Shown here piece by piece: positions 1 to 11,260 of a DNA stretch of 64,000 nt. Below the pieces are notes generated by a model, which did not search any database, was not told the DNA's origin, and worked only from the letters and a program-made list of their open reading frames with translations. Source of the DNA: Phyto melanocephala (taxonomy: Eukaryota > Arthropoda > Insecta > Diptera > Rhinophoridae); assembly GCA_941918925.1 (NCBI GenBank), contig OW799234.1, forward strand, positions 106,203,884-106,267,883, given 5' to 3'. The stretch's first letter is position 1; every line of letters begins with the position of its first letter. The position numbers and the translations under genes were made by a program.

Positions 1-2323
1 ATGATTTGCAAAGTTACCTCACCGCTACGGATGGATCTAGTAGATCTAGTTGTTTTTTCTCAATCATGTTTTGACAACTTTTTCAAAAGCCTTTGCGTAG
101 ACGCTCAAGTTTTCGCACGAAATTGAAAATAAGTTCGTTACTACTTGTGTCTGATTTTAAACTGAGGTTTCATTTTAAGCCATACGATTCTTGTTGTCGT
201 CCACATAGGCTTATTTACCCATGTGCCCTGAGTGAGTTCTTCAGTAAAAGTGGAGAAAAAGATATAAAGGGATTCTGTAAAAGCGATAGATGGCTTCATC
301 ACTGAGCACTGAAACTCGTGTAACAAAATTGTCAGTTATTTCTAAACCAATTCGAGAACTTAATTAAACAACGAATTAATGGTACTCAATTTGAGAATTT
401 AATTAAACAACGAATTAATGGTACTTTGTATGATAGAACTTGTGAACTTCTGCCATTGCTGTGTATAACAATGTGTGAAAAATTAGGTCAATACCCCTCC
501 TTCCTTCGTGAGTGTAATTCTGAAAAATACATGCATATGTTGTTCCCGCTAATGGTTGCCAAAGAGACATATTTTTTCCATAACGAAATTTCGTATTGTT
601 GGTGTTTACAAGTACGTTTGCTTAAAAAAAAGAAAAACCTACAAATAAACAAACAGTTCAAGGATAAATTCTGACATTTATGACATTTTAAAGGACTTTT
701 CTCTGCAAGTGAGCCAAAAATAATATTATACAAATCTGTGAAATTAAAACCATTACAGCAAGTCAAAATGTTCAATAAGATTCAGATACGAATTGTCACT
801 TCAAGTAGAACACTGCAAAATAGTTTAAACAGTTTATTGATACTTATGCCAGCTCAACAAGAAAAAGCAACTATTTGTATACAGACAGACAGACAGCCAG
901 ACAGACAGACACATGCATTTTTTCTCTTGCTAACTTTGCATATAAATTATTTCAGTTGTCAGTATGCACCAAGTATTTGTGTTATTTGAGCAAAAAGTAA
1001 AAAGAAATCTCATAGATACAACAAAATATCATTTTGTTAACAATTGTATCTCAGTCTTTGTATTTGGATTTACCAAGTTAAAGTCGTTGATGTTGCTATT
1101 TTTGCATAAATATTTCTTTAGTAGACTTTTTATGCATTTTTGTTGTTGTTGTTGTATCTTCTAAATGTACAGATATTATGCCTGATTGTTGCATCGTTTT
1201 GTCAGATTATTGATTTAGTAGTGGCAAGAGAGCGAAAAAAAAACTCCTCTAACAAAATCTATGCTGGGAACCAAAAAAATTTCACACCTGTTAGCTGGAT
1301 TTCCATCACACGTTTTTTGTCTCTATTTTCAATGCAAATTTATTGTGGTGAGATTTGTGTGTGTGTGCCTGTGTGTGTATTTATATTTTTTAATAAATTT
1401 TTTTGCCTTCATATTTTTGTTTCTTTTGCAGTTTAACTTTATGATTTATTCATTCCGTATTTAAGCTTTGATGGTTCGACATTATATATTCCAGAGAGTA
1501 TGTGTGTGTGTGTTTTTTTTTTTTTTTGTTTAGGAATCATGGGTGATTTATTGAAATTTTTATGACTGAATGACACGGTCGCTTGTTGTTTTTGTTGTTC
1601 GTTGAAAATGTTCATGTGTAAGTGATTCTAAATAAATGTCGATGAAAATTTCATTAGCAATTTGGGGTTATTTTGCATTTAATAGACCTGTATACAATTT
1701 CACATAGCCGCTGACACATGTTGTTAAATTTCAACAGGAGTTTAATTTTGAATGCATGTACTACTGAAATTAAAATTTTATGGAATTTAATAAAAAAAAA
1801 TTTTCTGTTATTAATGACTATGACATTTTATACGAAGTGTGCTACAAATAAACGCGGATTCAACTTGTGAGCATATATTTTGATTTGGTTGAAATATCCT
1901 TCGTCCTCGGTTCACACTTGTCTACTTGTCTACGTTTTCGATATTGACCTTTGAGTACTTAAATCTAGCATATCGACATAGAAAATTAAGGTAATAAATT
2001 AGCATCAACGATGTCAAATGCTTTTGTCAGAAAATTCATTGTTTTGCGCTTCGTCTGGTTGAAACAACATGTCTGTGACGTATTCGTATACAGTTGGGTA
2101 TGCTAACGTCAACACATGCCTAATGTCTTAATTTGACGGTGGTCTTACCAATAAGTTAAATTAAATACATCTAATCCTTAGACCAAAGCAGAGCTACAAA
2201 TATGACATTTTTCAACTCTCGAATATTCAATAGACATATTTGTTATAATTTGCGTGAACAAAATTTCATCCTTTAAAAGATACTTAAAAACATATTTATT
2301 AACTAACTTGGAACAACTTCTCT
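1..2323. other. AT-rich non-coding stretch, no gene recognised
   Basis: Short open frames on both strands resemble nothing I know and have no start context or neighbouring exons. A (CAGA)n tract lies near 884-912 and (TG)n runs near 1351-1377 and 1500-1511. Sequence around 1900-2200 is less AT-rich but shows no motif I can name. Confidence 0.6.
348..425. repeat. 39-bp tandem duplication
   Basis: Two adjacent units (348-386 and 387-425) share CTTAATTAAACAACGAATTA or its near match and both end in ATGGTACT. They differ by only a few substitutions, so this is a local duplication with no evident function. Confidence 0.75.
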
Positions 2324-3210
2324 TCTATATCTATATCTATATTCTATATCTATATCTATAAAAGTGGAACTCTGTGTTTGTGTGTGTGTTAGCTATAGAC
2401 TCCGAAACTGTAAAACCGATCTGGCTGAAGCTTTGGTAAGTTGTTGTACACATACCAGGGAGTGTTTATGGGTGGAAAAATGTGGGCGGGGCCACGCCCA
2501 TAAAAATTAGTTGTCATTTTTAGCTACTTGCACATGACCGATTTTTCTGAAACTTTGCACACATATCGAGCTGTCATGAATAAATAATTTCGTGATAAGA
2601 AAAGTGGGCAGGGCCACGCCCCTAAAAAAGTTTTAATTTTGAGGTACTTGCACTGGACCGATTTTTCTGAAACTTGACACACATTTTGAGCTGTTATGAC
2701 CTTATAATTTCGTGATTAGAAAAGTGGGCAGGTCCACGCCCATAAAAAAAGTTATAATATTCAGGTACTTGCACTGGACCGATTTTTCTGAAACTTTGCG
2801 CACGTACTAAGCTGTCATGACTTTACAATTTCGTGATTAGGAAAGTGGGCAGTGCCAAGCCTATAAAAAAAGGTATCATTTTGAGGTACTTGCACTGGAC
2901 CGATTTTTCTGAAACTTTGCACACATATTGAGCTGTTATGACTTTACAATTTCGTGGTTAGAAAAGTGGGCAAGGCCACGCCCATAAAAAAATTATAATT
3001 TTGAGGTACTTGCACTGGACCGATTCTTCTGAAACTTTGTACACATATTGAGCTGTTATGACTTTACAATTTCGTGATTAGAAAAGTGGGCAGTGCCACG
3101 CCCATAAAAAAAATTATAATTTTTAGGTTTTTTCTCTTGATATTCAATTAAAATTCAGAATGCATTTTGATTCATTATGGGGCGTAGCAACGCGCACCGG
3201 GCTTTTCTAG
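2324..3210 (+). mobile_element. Helitron-like element, copy 1 (five internal repeats)
   Basis: The 5' end is a TCTATATC run leading into AAAGTGGAACTCTGTG, a short TG tract and GTTAGCTATAGACTCCGAAA. The 3' end is GC-rich (GGCGTAGCAACGCGCACCGG) and finishes GGGCTTTTCTAG followed by T. A TC start, CTAG end with a GC-rich subterminal segment, and an A/T target with no duplication are Helitron hallmarks. The interior holds about five tandem units of about 120 bp, each with GGACCGATTTTTCTGAAACT, a GAGCTGT(C/T)ATGACTTTA block and GTGGGCA(G/A)(G/T)(G/C)CCACGCCCATA. There is no helicase or Rep reading frame, so it is non-autonomous. Family assignment rests on termini and architecture, not on a database match. 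Confidence 0.72.
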
Positions 3211-3840
3211 TACATATATAAAAGTCAAACTCTGTGTGTGTGTTTGTGTGTGTGTGTTAGCTATAGACTCCGAAACTGTGAAACCGATTGGACTCAAACT
3301 TTGGCAAGTTGTTGTACACATTCCAGAGATTGTTTATGGGTGGCAAAAAGTGGGCGGGGCCACGCCCATAAAAAATTAGTTATAATTTTTAGCTACTTGC
3401 CCTTGACCGATTTTTCTGAAACTTTGCACACATATTGAGCTGTCATGGCTTTATAATTTCGTAATTAGAAAAGTGGGCAGGACCACGCCTATAAAAAAAG
3501 TTCTAGTTTTGAGGTACTTGCACTGGACCGATTTCTCTGAAACTTTGCAGACATATTGAGCTGTCATGATTATACAATTTCGTGATTAGAAAAGTAGGCA
3601 GTGCCGCGCCCATAAGAAATAATTTATAATTTTTAGCTACTTGCACCAGACCGATTTCTCTGAAACTTTGCACACGTATTGAGCTGTCATGACTATACAG
3701 TTTCGTGATTAGAAAAGTGGGCAGTGCCACGCCCATAAAAAAGTTATGATTTTTAGCTTCTTGCACTTGATATTCAATTAAAATTCAGAATGCATTTGTA
3801 TTCATTAAGGGGCGTAGCAAAGCGCGCCGGGCTTGGCTAG
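3211..3840 (+). mobile_element. Helitron-like element, copy 2 (three internal repeats)
   Basis: It begins directly after the CTAG of copy 1 with TACATATATAAAAGTCAAAC, carries the same TG tract and ATAGACTCCGAAACTG head, and ends GCGCGCCGGGCTTGGCTAG. Only about three of the 120-bp units are present, against five in copy 1. The initial TC is degraded to TA. The head-to-tail join means either insertion at the T next to an existing CTAG end or tandem replication. Confidence 0.7.
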
Positions 3841-5073
3841 TATAATATAGATATAATATATGTGTAAAATAGATATTTTTTTTTTGTCTTTTCTTTTTTC
3901 TACAGCTAGGCATAAGAACATTATATTTGCCAACTGAACTCAATAACGCCTTCGGTATATTTTTATTGTAAAGCCTTTTATTGATATATATATATGTATT
4001 GACAAATAACAATAAATAAAATAAAAAAAAATTATTTTATGTCTACGTACGTCTGTAACATCTCTTAACTACATCACCCCTGCCTAAATTTATAATCTCA
4101 CCGTTTAATGCTAATGAATTTTGTTTTTCTTAAAACTTAAATTATTTTCTGCCTTAACACATACATGTGCATGTATTCAGATGAGAAACATTTTGCTTAA
4201 GTATTAAGTGATTAACTGCATAAGAAAAAAACAAAGTAGCTGTATATAATTTTGTGGAAAACTTACTTGCACTACTTATTAATTTTTTTTTTAGATCTTA
4301 GGTAGACACACATCCACTTAACAAATAGTTGAGTTGTGAAAATACATACACACGTTTTACATTTTCTACATGGCGCTAATGAAATTATCATCAGTTATAC
4401 AGATTTAAAAGATAAGAAAAGTACGTGTGAAGATTTATTAGTGGTTTATTTAAGTAGGTGTTTACATGTTTCTTTAATTCTGTACAAATTTTAAAAGTCT
4501 ATGCATAATAAAGTGCCGCACTACTACGAAATCTTTAGCTTTAATGTACCAAAAATGGTGTAAAAATTTCGCTACAACTCTTTAAAACAGCTCAAAAGAG
4601 TGGTCGTTTACTTGGTTTAGGTTTAGGATATGTTGGGATTTTACAAGTAATTCGAATATGTGTTAGAAACAATCTCTGGGTTTATAAAAACAACTTTATG
4701 GCTTAGGCTTTTATTCCAGTGATAGCTGCCTTTGGCGTTTTAATAAAATTATTGTTCAGTTCGTTATACCGAGCTGTGCGTGCCCTTTGAAAATTTGTGC
4801 AAAGTATGGTCGGCATATGGAACTAATTTTGTTGCCTGTTAAAAAAGTTAATGATTCGAAAATTAAAGAAACTGAATTATTTGTTAATGCTCAAAACAGT
4901 AGTCAACTAAAAGCCAGGCGTTCAAATACTAATACTAAAGTAATATAAAGTTAAATAGAAGTAAGAACTTAAGTCGAATGATCATTCACAGCGAAGAGAT
5001 TGATTTGAATAAATAGACAAATCTAAACAAAAACCGTCAAGCGTTGTATTTTATATCGTTAAGCGCTAAACCT
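3841..5073. other. AT-rich non-coding stretch
   Basis: Poly-A and poly-T tracts and short unconnected open frames. I see no repeat termini, coding motif or RNA gene. Confidence 0.55.
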
Positions 5074-5204
5074 GGGGCCGAATTACGGCATTCGATATCG
5101 ATCGAAATTTAACTCGGACGATCGAGTTCGTTGTGCTTTAGGTATAGAGATTCTAATAAGAATTTTCAAATTTCGATCACGTTCGAATGCCGTAATTCGG
5201 CCCC
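5074..5204. mobile_element. Palindromic MITE (131 bp hairpin)
   Basis: The arms GGGGCCGAATTACGGCATTC and GAATGCCGTAATTCGGCCCC are exact reverse complements at their outer 20 bases. The match continues through the ATCGAAATTT / AAATTTCGAT segments with a small mismatch. The loop of about 55 bases has no coding content. This is a hairpin or foldback MITE; the transposase family that moved it cannot be told from the sequence. Confidence 0.72.
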
Positions 5205-6507
5205 TGAACTTAAGTCATGAGGAGTAATGAGAACTTTTTTGCTTAATAAAACCCACTAAATAGAAACAAAAACTAATATAACAACTTCAGGTTGGCCTGG
5301 AGATAGCTGAAATGGCATTATATATCAATAGTTGTCTTGCAGCCAACTTCACTATCTAACGGTTTGTCACAATCATATTTTTCAATTGTAAATTGTATCC
5401 GCCTCATTAATTTAATTTGCTTGATTCAAATTGTATGCACCCGACAATTATTAACATCTTCTTTAAGTTTGTCTGCAAGAGATTAAGCACTTTTTGAATG
5501 GAAAACACCGTTAACAGAGTGCGTATATGCTAGCAAAAGCCTTGATAACAATTTACTTCTCGTGGCTATTTCATGATTCATTAAAAAGAATAACAATCTG
5601 CATAAGAAATGTGTTCCCATTTAATTTAATACTTTATTTTGGACAAACTTTTATAAAATTAATTTTATTTTTACAATTTAAGCCCAGGTGGTTAATACAG
5701 AATTTTGTGTTGTTTCTTAACAACAATTTCACATATTTTGTTAGTGCGCTGTTGTAAATATGTGTACTAGTATAAGTACAAGGCAACTATTAAAAACCAC
5801 TGCCAGAAGAGTTTTGATAAATTTTTAATAAATTCTGCCGTAATGAAATTATAGAAAAGTTTTAAGTTGAATATAAATTTGACTGCTTCAACCAGTCTGT
5901 CCATGTTTTCATTGCCTAATCTACCATTTAGTTTATTTAAGTTTTACCATTTTACTCAAGTATCAACTCGAAGCCAACACACACAAATTAAACCAATAAA
6001 ATGAATGATGATCTCTATGCGAATGGTTGTGCAAATATGAAAATGTGTAGAGATTTTCAAAACTACAAACTTTATGAGATTATAAAGTGTTTTATAAAAT
6101 ACATAACCTTAAGCCATAAATAAAAATTTAATATCAAATACTGGATATTACTTTTAAAAGGTCTTTATTTACATACTATTTAGTAACACATACATATTAC
6201 CTTACATAGTACATATGTAAGTGTGTAAAATATCCTGCAGATTAAGCGACCAGTTCATACATGCATGTAAAATATACTCCATAAGGGACTTATCCAAACA
6301 TCAGCCAAATGTTTAAAGGAACTACTTATATTCGATATAGCATTGCGATGTTCTAGGGCGGGGGTCACCAACTGGCGGACCGTGGTCCGTATCCGGATCG
6401 TATACCTATTTTATGCAGAAGGTTCTGTTAACAATACAAAATATTTTAAATTATTTAACATCAAATTCATGAGAAATATTTTCGTCTCGACATCAGCCTT
6501 TGGTTGT
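5205..6507. other. AT-rich non-coding stretch
   Basis: No gene recognised. A short segment at 6352-6400 (GGGCGGGGGTCACCAACTGG, then a GGACCGTGGTCC palindrome) is unusually GC-rich and recalls the ends of hAT-type elements, but no partner end is visible. Confidence 0.5.
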
Positions 6508-6694
6508 TATGTTTCAGAAAAATAGGTGAAGTTCAAGTAGCTAAAAATGATAACTCTTCTCTTATGGGCGTAGCCCCACTCCCTGGAATGTGTACAACAA
6601 CTTGCCAAAGTTTGAGTCCGATCGGCTTTACGGTTTCGGAGTCTATAGCTAACACACACACACACACACAGAATTTCACTTTTATTTATATAGA
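6508..6694 (-). mobile_element. Helitron-like element, truncated 5' fragment
   Basis: On the minus strand it starts TCTATATAAATAAAAGTG, followed by the TG tract and the ATAGACTCCGAAACCGTAAA head. It breaks off inside the first internal repeat near GTTTCAGAAAAATAGGTG. It lies immediately beyond the CTAG end of the full copy at 6695-7302, so the pair is head-to-tail like the pair at 2324-3840. Confidence 0.68.
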
Positions 6695-7241
6695 CTAGAA
6701 AAGCCCGGCGCGCGTTGCTACGCCCCTTAATGAATAAAAATGCATTCTGAATTAAAATTGCATATCAAGTGCAAAAAGCTAAAAGTTATAACTTTTTTTA
6801 TTTAATTGGCGTGGCACTGCCCACTTTTCTAATCACGAAACTGTATATTCGTAACAGCTCAATATGTGTGCAAAGTTTCAGAAAAATCGGTGATCATTTT
6901 TTTATGGGCGTGGCCCTGCCCACTTTTCTAATCACAAAGTTGTAAAGTCATGACAGCTCAATATGTGTGCAAAGTTTCAGAAAAATCGGTCTAGTGCAAG
7001 TACCTAAAAATTATAACTTTTTTAAGGGCGTGGTCCCGCCCACTTTTCTAATCACGAAATTATATAGTAATGACAGCTCAATATGTGTGCAAAATTTCAG
7101 GAAAATCGGTCAAGTGCAAGTAGCTAAAAATGATAACTAATTTTTATGGGCGTGGCTCCGCCCACTAACACTCCCTGGTATGTGTACAACAACTTGCCAA
7201 AGTTTGAGTCCGATCGGTTTTACAGTTTCGGAGTCTATAGT

Positions 7242-7281
<40 letters not shown>

Positions 7282-7302
7282 TTTCACTTTTATTTATATA
7301 GA
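6695..7302 (-). mobile_element. Helitron-like element, copy 3 (three internal repeats)
   Basis: The minus-strand 5' end is TCTATATAAATAAAAGTG plus a long (GT)n tract (plus strand near 7243-7279). The 3' end is GCGCGCCGGGCTTTTCTAG at 6695-6713. Three units carry the CAGAAAAATCGGT / GCCCACTTTTCTAATCACGA signature. No coding capacity. Confidence 0.72.
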
Positions 7303-8042
7303 TTAAAAATTGGCAATTAAACAAAATTTGTCCTTCTTATAAGAGTACACAGGTAAACGGTGCTATTTTTCTAAACGGCACTGTTTATGTAATATTAAAC
7401 ATTTTATAAAAAGCTTAAGCTTAACCTTCATTCCAAGAATTTAATTCTTCTTAAGTTGATTTATGTAGTAAAAGCAGTTGCATCTTATTTGCTTATCTTT
7501 AATGTCTATGTCTATCTGTCTGCTTCAGTTTATACTAACATATTTTTCGCTTAAAATTTTCAGCTTCAACTACTTTTATTTAAATAATTCTACAATTTTG
7601 ATTTAACCTGTGGCAAAAAAAAAAAACAAATAGAAAACAGAAAACGTAATTTGTGTTAAATCTCACGCAATCTTGTTGCTACTTTCAAAGTGAGACATTT
7701 ACAACAACAGCAATAACTACCAGATTATCTGCAATAAACACTAACAATCATCTATAGAACTCACACATGTCAGAATCACTGAACGCATAAATCCCTTCCA
7801 AAAAATCTAAAGGAAAACACATGAAAAGGGTAAAAGGGAAAACTAGACGAAAAACCTTAAATACAACAGAACAGGTTTCTTTTTCACTTTTGACTTTTTG
7901 AGAGTTAGAGTTTTGACAGCAACGACAACATTAGGAATTTTAGTTCAACATTAACAGCATTTTGTCAGCAAGAAGCCAATAGCAATTATGTGTTTGCTTG
8001 GCTGAACATTAGAAGTATAATGTTTGACATCAACTGGTAACT
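7303..8042. other. AT-rich non-coding stretch
   Basis: No gene, terminal repeat or structured element recognised. Confidence 0.55.
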
Positions 8043-10110
8043 GCACGCAAAGAAAAAACATGGTTGTGTAAAAATCATAATCTAAGGCCAACGTAATATG
8101 AGTGTATTGTATGATTGTGGTTAAAAGATACGCATTATACAAAAATGATATGTATATTTACTTCTTTTAACGCATATTATTGCCTTTTGCTGTTAGTTAT
8201 ATTAATGTAACTTATCTTTTTACTTCGATTTTAATAACATGATTTTTTAAATTTTCTCGTTTATTTTTAAATTTCTCTATTTTGTTTTAAACTGCTAATA
8301 TATTTTTTTGACATCTTTAACTTTTTAAAAAATAAAAATTTATTCAGAACATTTGAAAAAAAAAAAATATTATTAAAAACTAATTATAGTTTAATTGCTG
8401 GAATCATAACGTTGTTTTACATTTTATTAAATGGTTATTTGTACTTTAAAATGCTTTTGAAGATATCATACTATTTTTATACCCTTCACCTGTGGTGCAA
8501 AGGGTATAAATATATAACAAAACATATAACAAGTCGATTAAGTCATGTCCGTCTGTCCATGTGTTGTTTTAAATAAACTTTTAGAAGCCACCACATGTTA
8601 CTTAGATCTGTGTGTGGTGTCAGTCTTTTTCAAATATTCTGGAATAAATCACAACTGAAATGCAGCACTATCGTCCCATAACATAAAGCACAACGGCCTC
8701 TATTTTTACCTCAAAATCAGTGTGCCAGTTCCAGGTTAATTTATAGAAACGTTTGCTAATATTTATATATATTGTATACTTATGCAGATTCTCTTGCAAA
8801 ATTTTGAATAAATCGGTTACTAACCGACAAAGTTATAGGCAAAAATAATTTTGAAAAATATAACTTTTTTAAATATATCCAATTATTGAAGCTCCTTATT
8901 AATTTGTGGACAGAATACAAACCGTAGCGTAGAAAATGATCGCCGCGAAAAACTGACAAGAAGGTTTGAAACTAACTGAGATATAAGCACAAAATTATAA
9001 ATGTTTCGGAGTTTTTCCTGAAATTTACAAACGCTTTTTTCAACCTTTGGACAACAAAGAGGAATCATTAATACCCATATCATAGCAAAATAAAAGACAC
9101 AATGAAAATTTTAAAATCCAAGATGGTTGCCACTAAAAAATGGCGTACAATAATTTTATATATATGGGCCAAATGTAGTAATTAAAAATGTACCCATTTC
9201 AAACCCCTCAATATTGGCATCAAACGGTTGGACTTTACCAGCGGTATATCGCAAACACGAAAAAAGTTAAAATCCAATATAGTGTCTGAAACGAAATGGC
9301 GGAATTTTCTTATTAACGCCATCCATATACATATGTAGGTATCAAATGATAGGGCTTTACTAAGTAGTAGAATACTGTAAACAAAAGAAATTTAAAATTA
9401 AATATGGCGTCTGAAATAATAATGAAAATGCCATATAACATGAGATTTATGCTAAACTACGATATATACATGATGGTAAAGGGTATTATCAGATTCGGCA
9501 CGGCCAAATATAGTAGTCTTAATTGTTGTTATAATAATTTTGTAAGTCATACTATTTTTAAGGGACAACAATATTGAAATTTTTACGAAAATTCATTATT
9601 ACCCAGCAAAAACAGACATGAAAAGGAAATAGTAAATGCGTGAGTTCAATCCATGGTGAAGTGGTTCTATTTAGGTTAAACATGCATGACTTTTACATTA
9701 ACGTGTCATTGAAGAGCATGTGCATAGTGCATAGAACGCATTCACAATAGATGAAAAGAAACTCATGTTTCATGAGCAAATAATGTTTGTTTTCATGAAT
9801 TGTTTAAGATTTGTTTCATGCATTTGCATGTATATATTTTGAAGCACATCATTAAAGACTAACTATTTTGGATTCGAAGATAAAATTCCTCACGCCTCTT
9901 CTGGCACTTATGAATTAAAAGTCATGAAAAATATTATTCACATTGACTTAGTGCAAAATTTGTTTGCTGAGTAAATAATATCACTCAAAGTCTTGATTAT
10001 AGTGACGAAATACATGACTATTACTTGTTTTCGTCAACAAAATATTGTTATTGAGAATATGATATGACCATTGTGATCATGTATTAAGCATGGCTTTTCT
10101 TTGCATGTGG
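8043..10110. mobile_element. TIR element (ACGCAAAGAAAA family) split by a DINE-like insertion
   Basis: The left end CACGCAAAGAAAAAACATGG and the right end, read in reverse (CATGCAAAGAAAAGCCATGC), form imperfect inverted repeats. Inner sequence such as ATTGCCTTTTGCTGTTAGTT and TCATACTATTTTTAAGGGAC recurs at 48002-48610, and the right portion recurs at 62400-62620. Subtracting the insertion at 8477-9530 leaves about 1 kb. No transposase frame is visible, so it is non-autonomous and of unassigned superfamily. Confidence 0.6.
8477..9530 (+). mobile_element. DINE-1-like element, older subfamily, nested
   Basis: It starts TTATACCCTTCACCTGTGGT, has the AAGTCGATTAAGTCATGTCC and GTCTGTCCATG block, and ends AAGGGTATTATCAGATTCGG with CACGGCCAAATATAG...CTTAATTGTT. 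These correspond to the 5' TATACCC and 3' hairpin plus CTTGTT-type end of Drosophila DINE-1/INE-1 Helitron relatives as I know them. The middle (AACTGACAAGAAGGTTTGAA..., AATCGGTTACTAACCGACAA) matches the copy at 16540-17509 read on the minus strand, so these two belong to one subfamily. It interrupts the TIR element around it; the paralogue at about 48435 shows the unoccupied site. Confidence 0.7.
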
Positions 10111-10560
10111 CATGTAAAGTTTTCTAGTTTAACGAAATTTTTTTTAAAAAGTAGACATTAAGAGATACAATTTCTATAAGTAGGAAAGGGAACTAAAGTT
10201 TTCTATTAAATATATGTTTAATGAAAATTTTTTCCAAAAAACATACATACTTAAACAATTTTTATATTTTAAAGAACAATGTTCAATATTCAATGCAGCA
10301 ACTCACAATTATTAGCGAATACGATTTAATTTTGTAAATACAGTCACAGAGATAATAGTGCGTGACCCTTAAAAGTTCTGTGATTCGTTGCTTATGGTGT
10401 CGTATAAAAAATAAATTTACCATAAAAGTAAATATTTATAAACACAAATATTTACTCCTCGTTATAAATATTATAACGCAAGAAATAAAATTCACAACAC
10501 ATATAATTATACGTGCCCTAAAGAAAACTTTATTACAATAATTATTTGAAGGATATTAGC
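10111..10560. other. AT-rich stretch flanking a Tc1 relic
   Basis: It probably contains the downstream non-coding end of the Tc1-like element that follows. A direct, not inverted, similarity exists between AGATAATAGTGCGT near 10351 and AGACAATAAGTGCGT near 11461, so I could not define terminal repeats. Confidence 0.4.
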
Positions 10561-10567
10561 TATTTAG

Positions 10568-11260
10568 TGAGTTTGGCCTCCTTTTGCCTCAACTACTGCC
10601 TTCAAACGATTATTAAAAAAAAAATTCAATTTTTTTTTGATTCAGCTGATATTTTGTTCCACTCTTGCTTTAACCCATAATTTTTTTTTTCGTATGCGTC
10701 GTTCTAGTTAATCCCATGAATGTTCTATGGAGTTCAAGTCTGTTGCTTGGGGAGAAGACTGAACTTATTTTACATTAAAAAAAACACTCTTTTACATTAT
10801 GCAAAGTGTGCTTTGGGTTATTCTCTTGTTGAAAATATTACGCGGCACTGAGACCTACTTTGGTGACGTATTCCTTTAAACTAATTTTCTTTTAAACTCT
10901 TTTGGCTTATATTCAATCCCAAAAAATGACTAAACCACCTCAATACAGTTACAGTTTGTATGTGATTTTTCGGTTGCAAATTTGGTTTTCAAAACTGTTT
11001 CCGAATAATAAATTATTTTGTGGCCATTTTGTAATGCATAAAGCATTTTTACTGCTGTTTAGGATTTTCATCCAAAACACTTTTTATGTATCGGGCAACT
11101 CTTAAAGAACTTTTGTGTGGACGACTAGTTTAAGGTTTGATTGATTGATTGCATTCGTTTAAAAATATTTTTTTAAAACTGTTTGGACTATAGACTTTGC
11201 ACTTCCGACAATTTTAGCAATTTCGTTCAAAGAATTTCCATTTTTTCTTAAGTACATACA
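10568..11260 (-). pseudogene. Tc1-like transposase relic
   Basis: Reading the minus strand with several frame changes gives the Tc1 order. First comes a helix-turn-helix start (SLNEIAKIVGSAKSIVQTVL), then linker and catalytic-core scraps, then FQQENNPKHT, the second catalytic motif (normally QQDNDPKH; here D is E). Next is QATDLNSIEHSWD followed by LERRIR (family form SPDLNPIEN.W, holding the catalytic E). It ends LKAVVEAKGGQTH with a stop at 10568. There are many stops and frameshifts, so it is dead. A DD34E Tc1-type cut-and-paste transposase is the parent; clear terminal inverted repeats were not found. Confidence 0.75.

Noticed and set aside
93..326. Opposing open frames of 60-70 codons at the window start
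   Set aside because: Both strands are open over the same bases, neither has a recognisable domain, and nothing around them supports a gene.
3503..3766. 87-codon minus-strand frame with an internal duplicated peptide
   Set aside because: It is the chance translation of the 120-bp internal repeats of a Helitron-like element; the peptide repeat mirrors the DNA repeat.
6352..6400. GC-rich GGGGTCACCAACTGG segment resembling a hAT terminal repeat
   Set aside because: Only one end is visible and no 8-bp duplication can be tested; left as a comment, not a feature.
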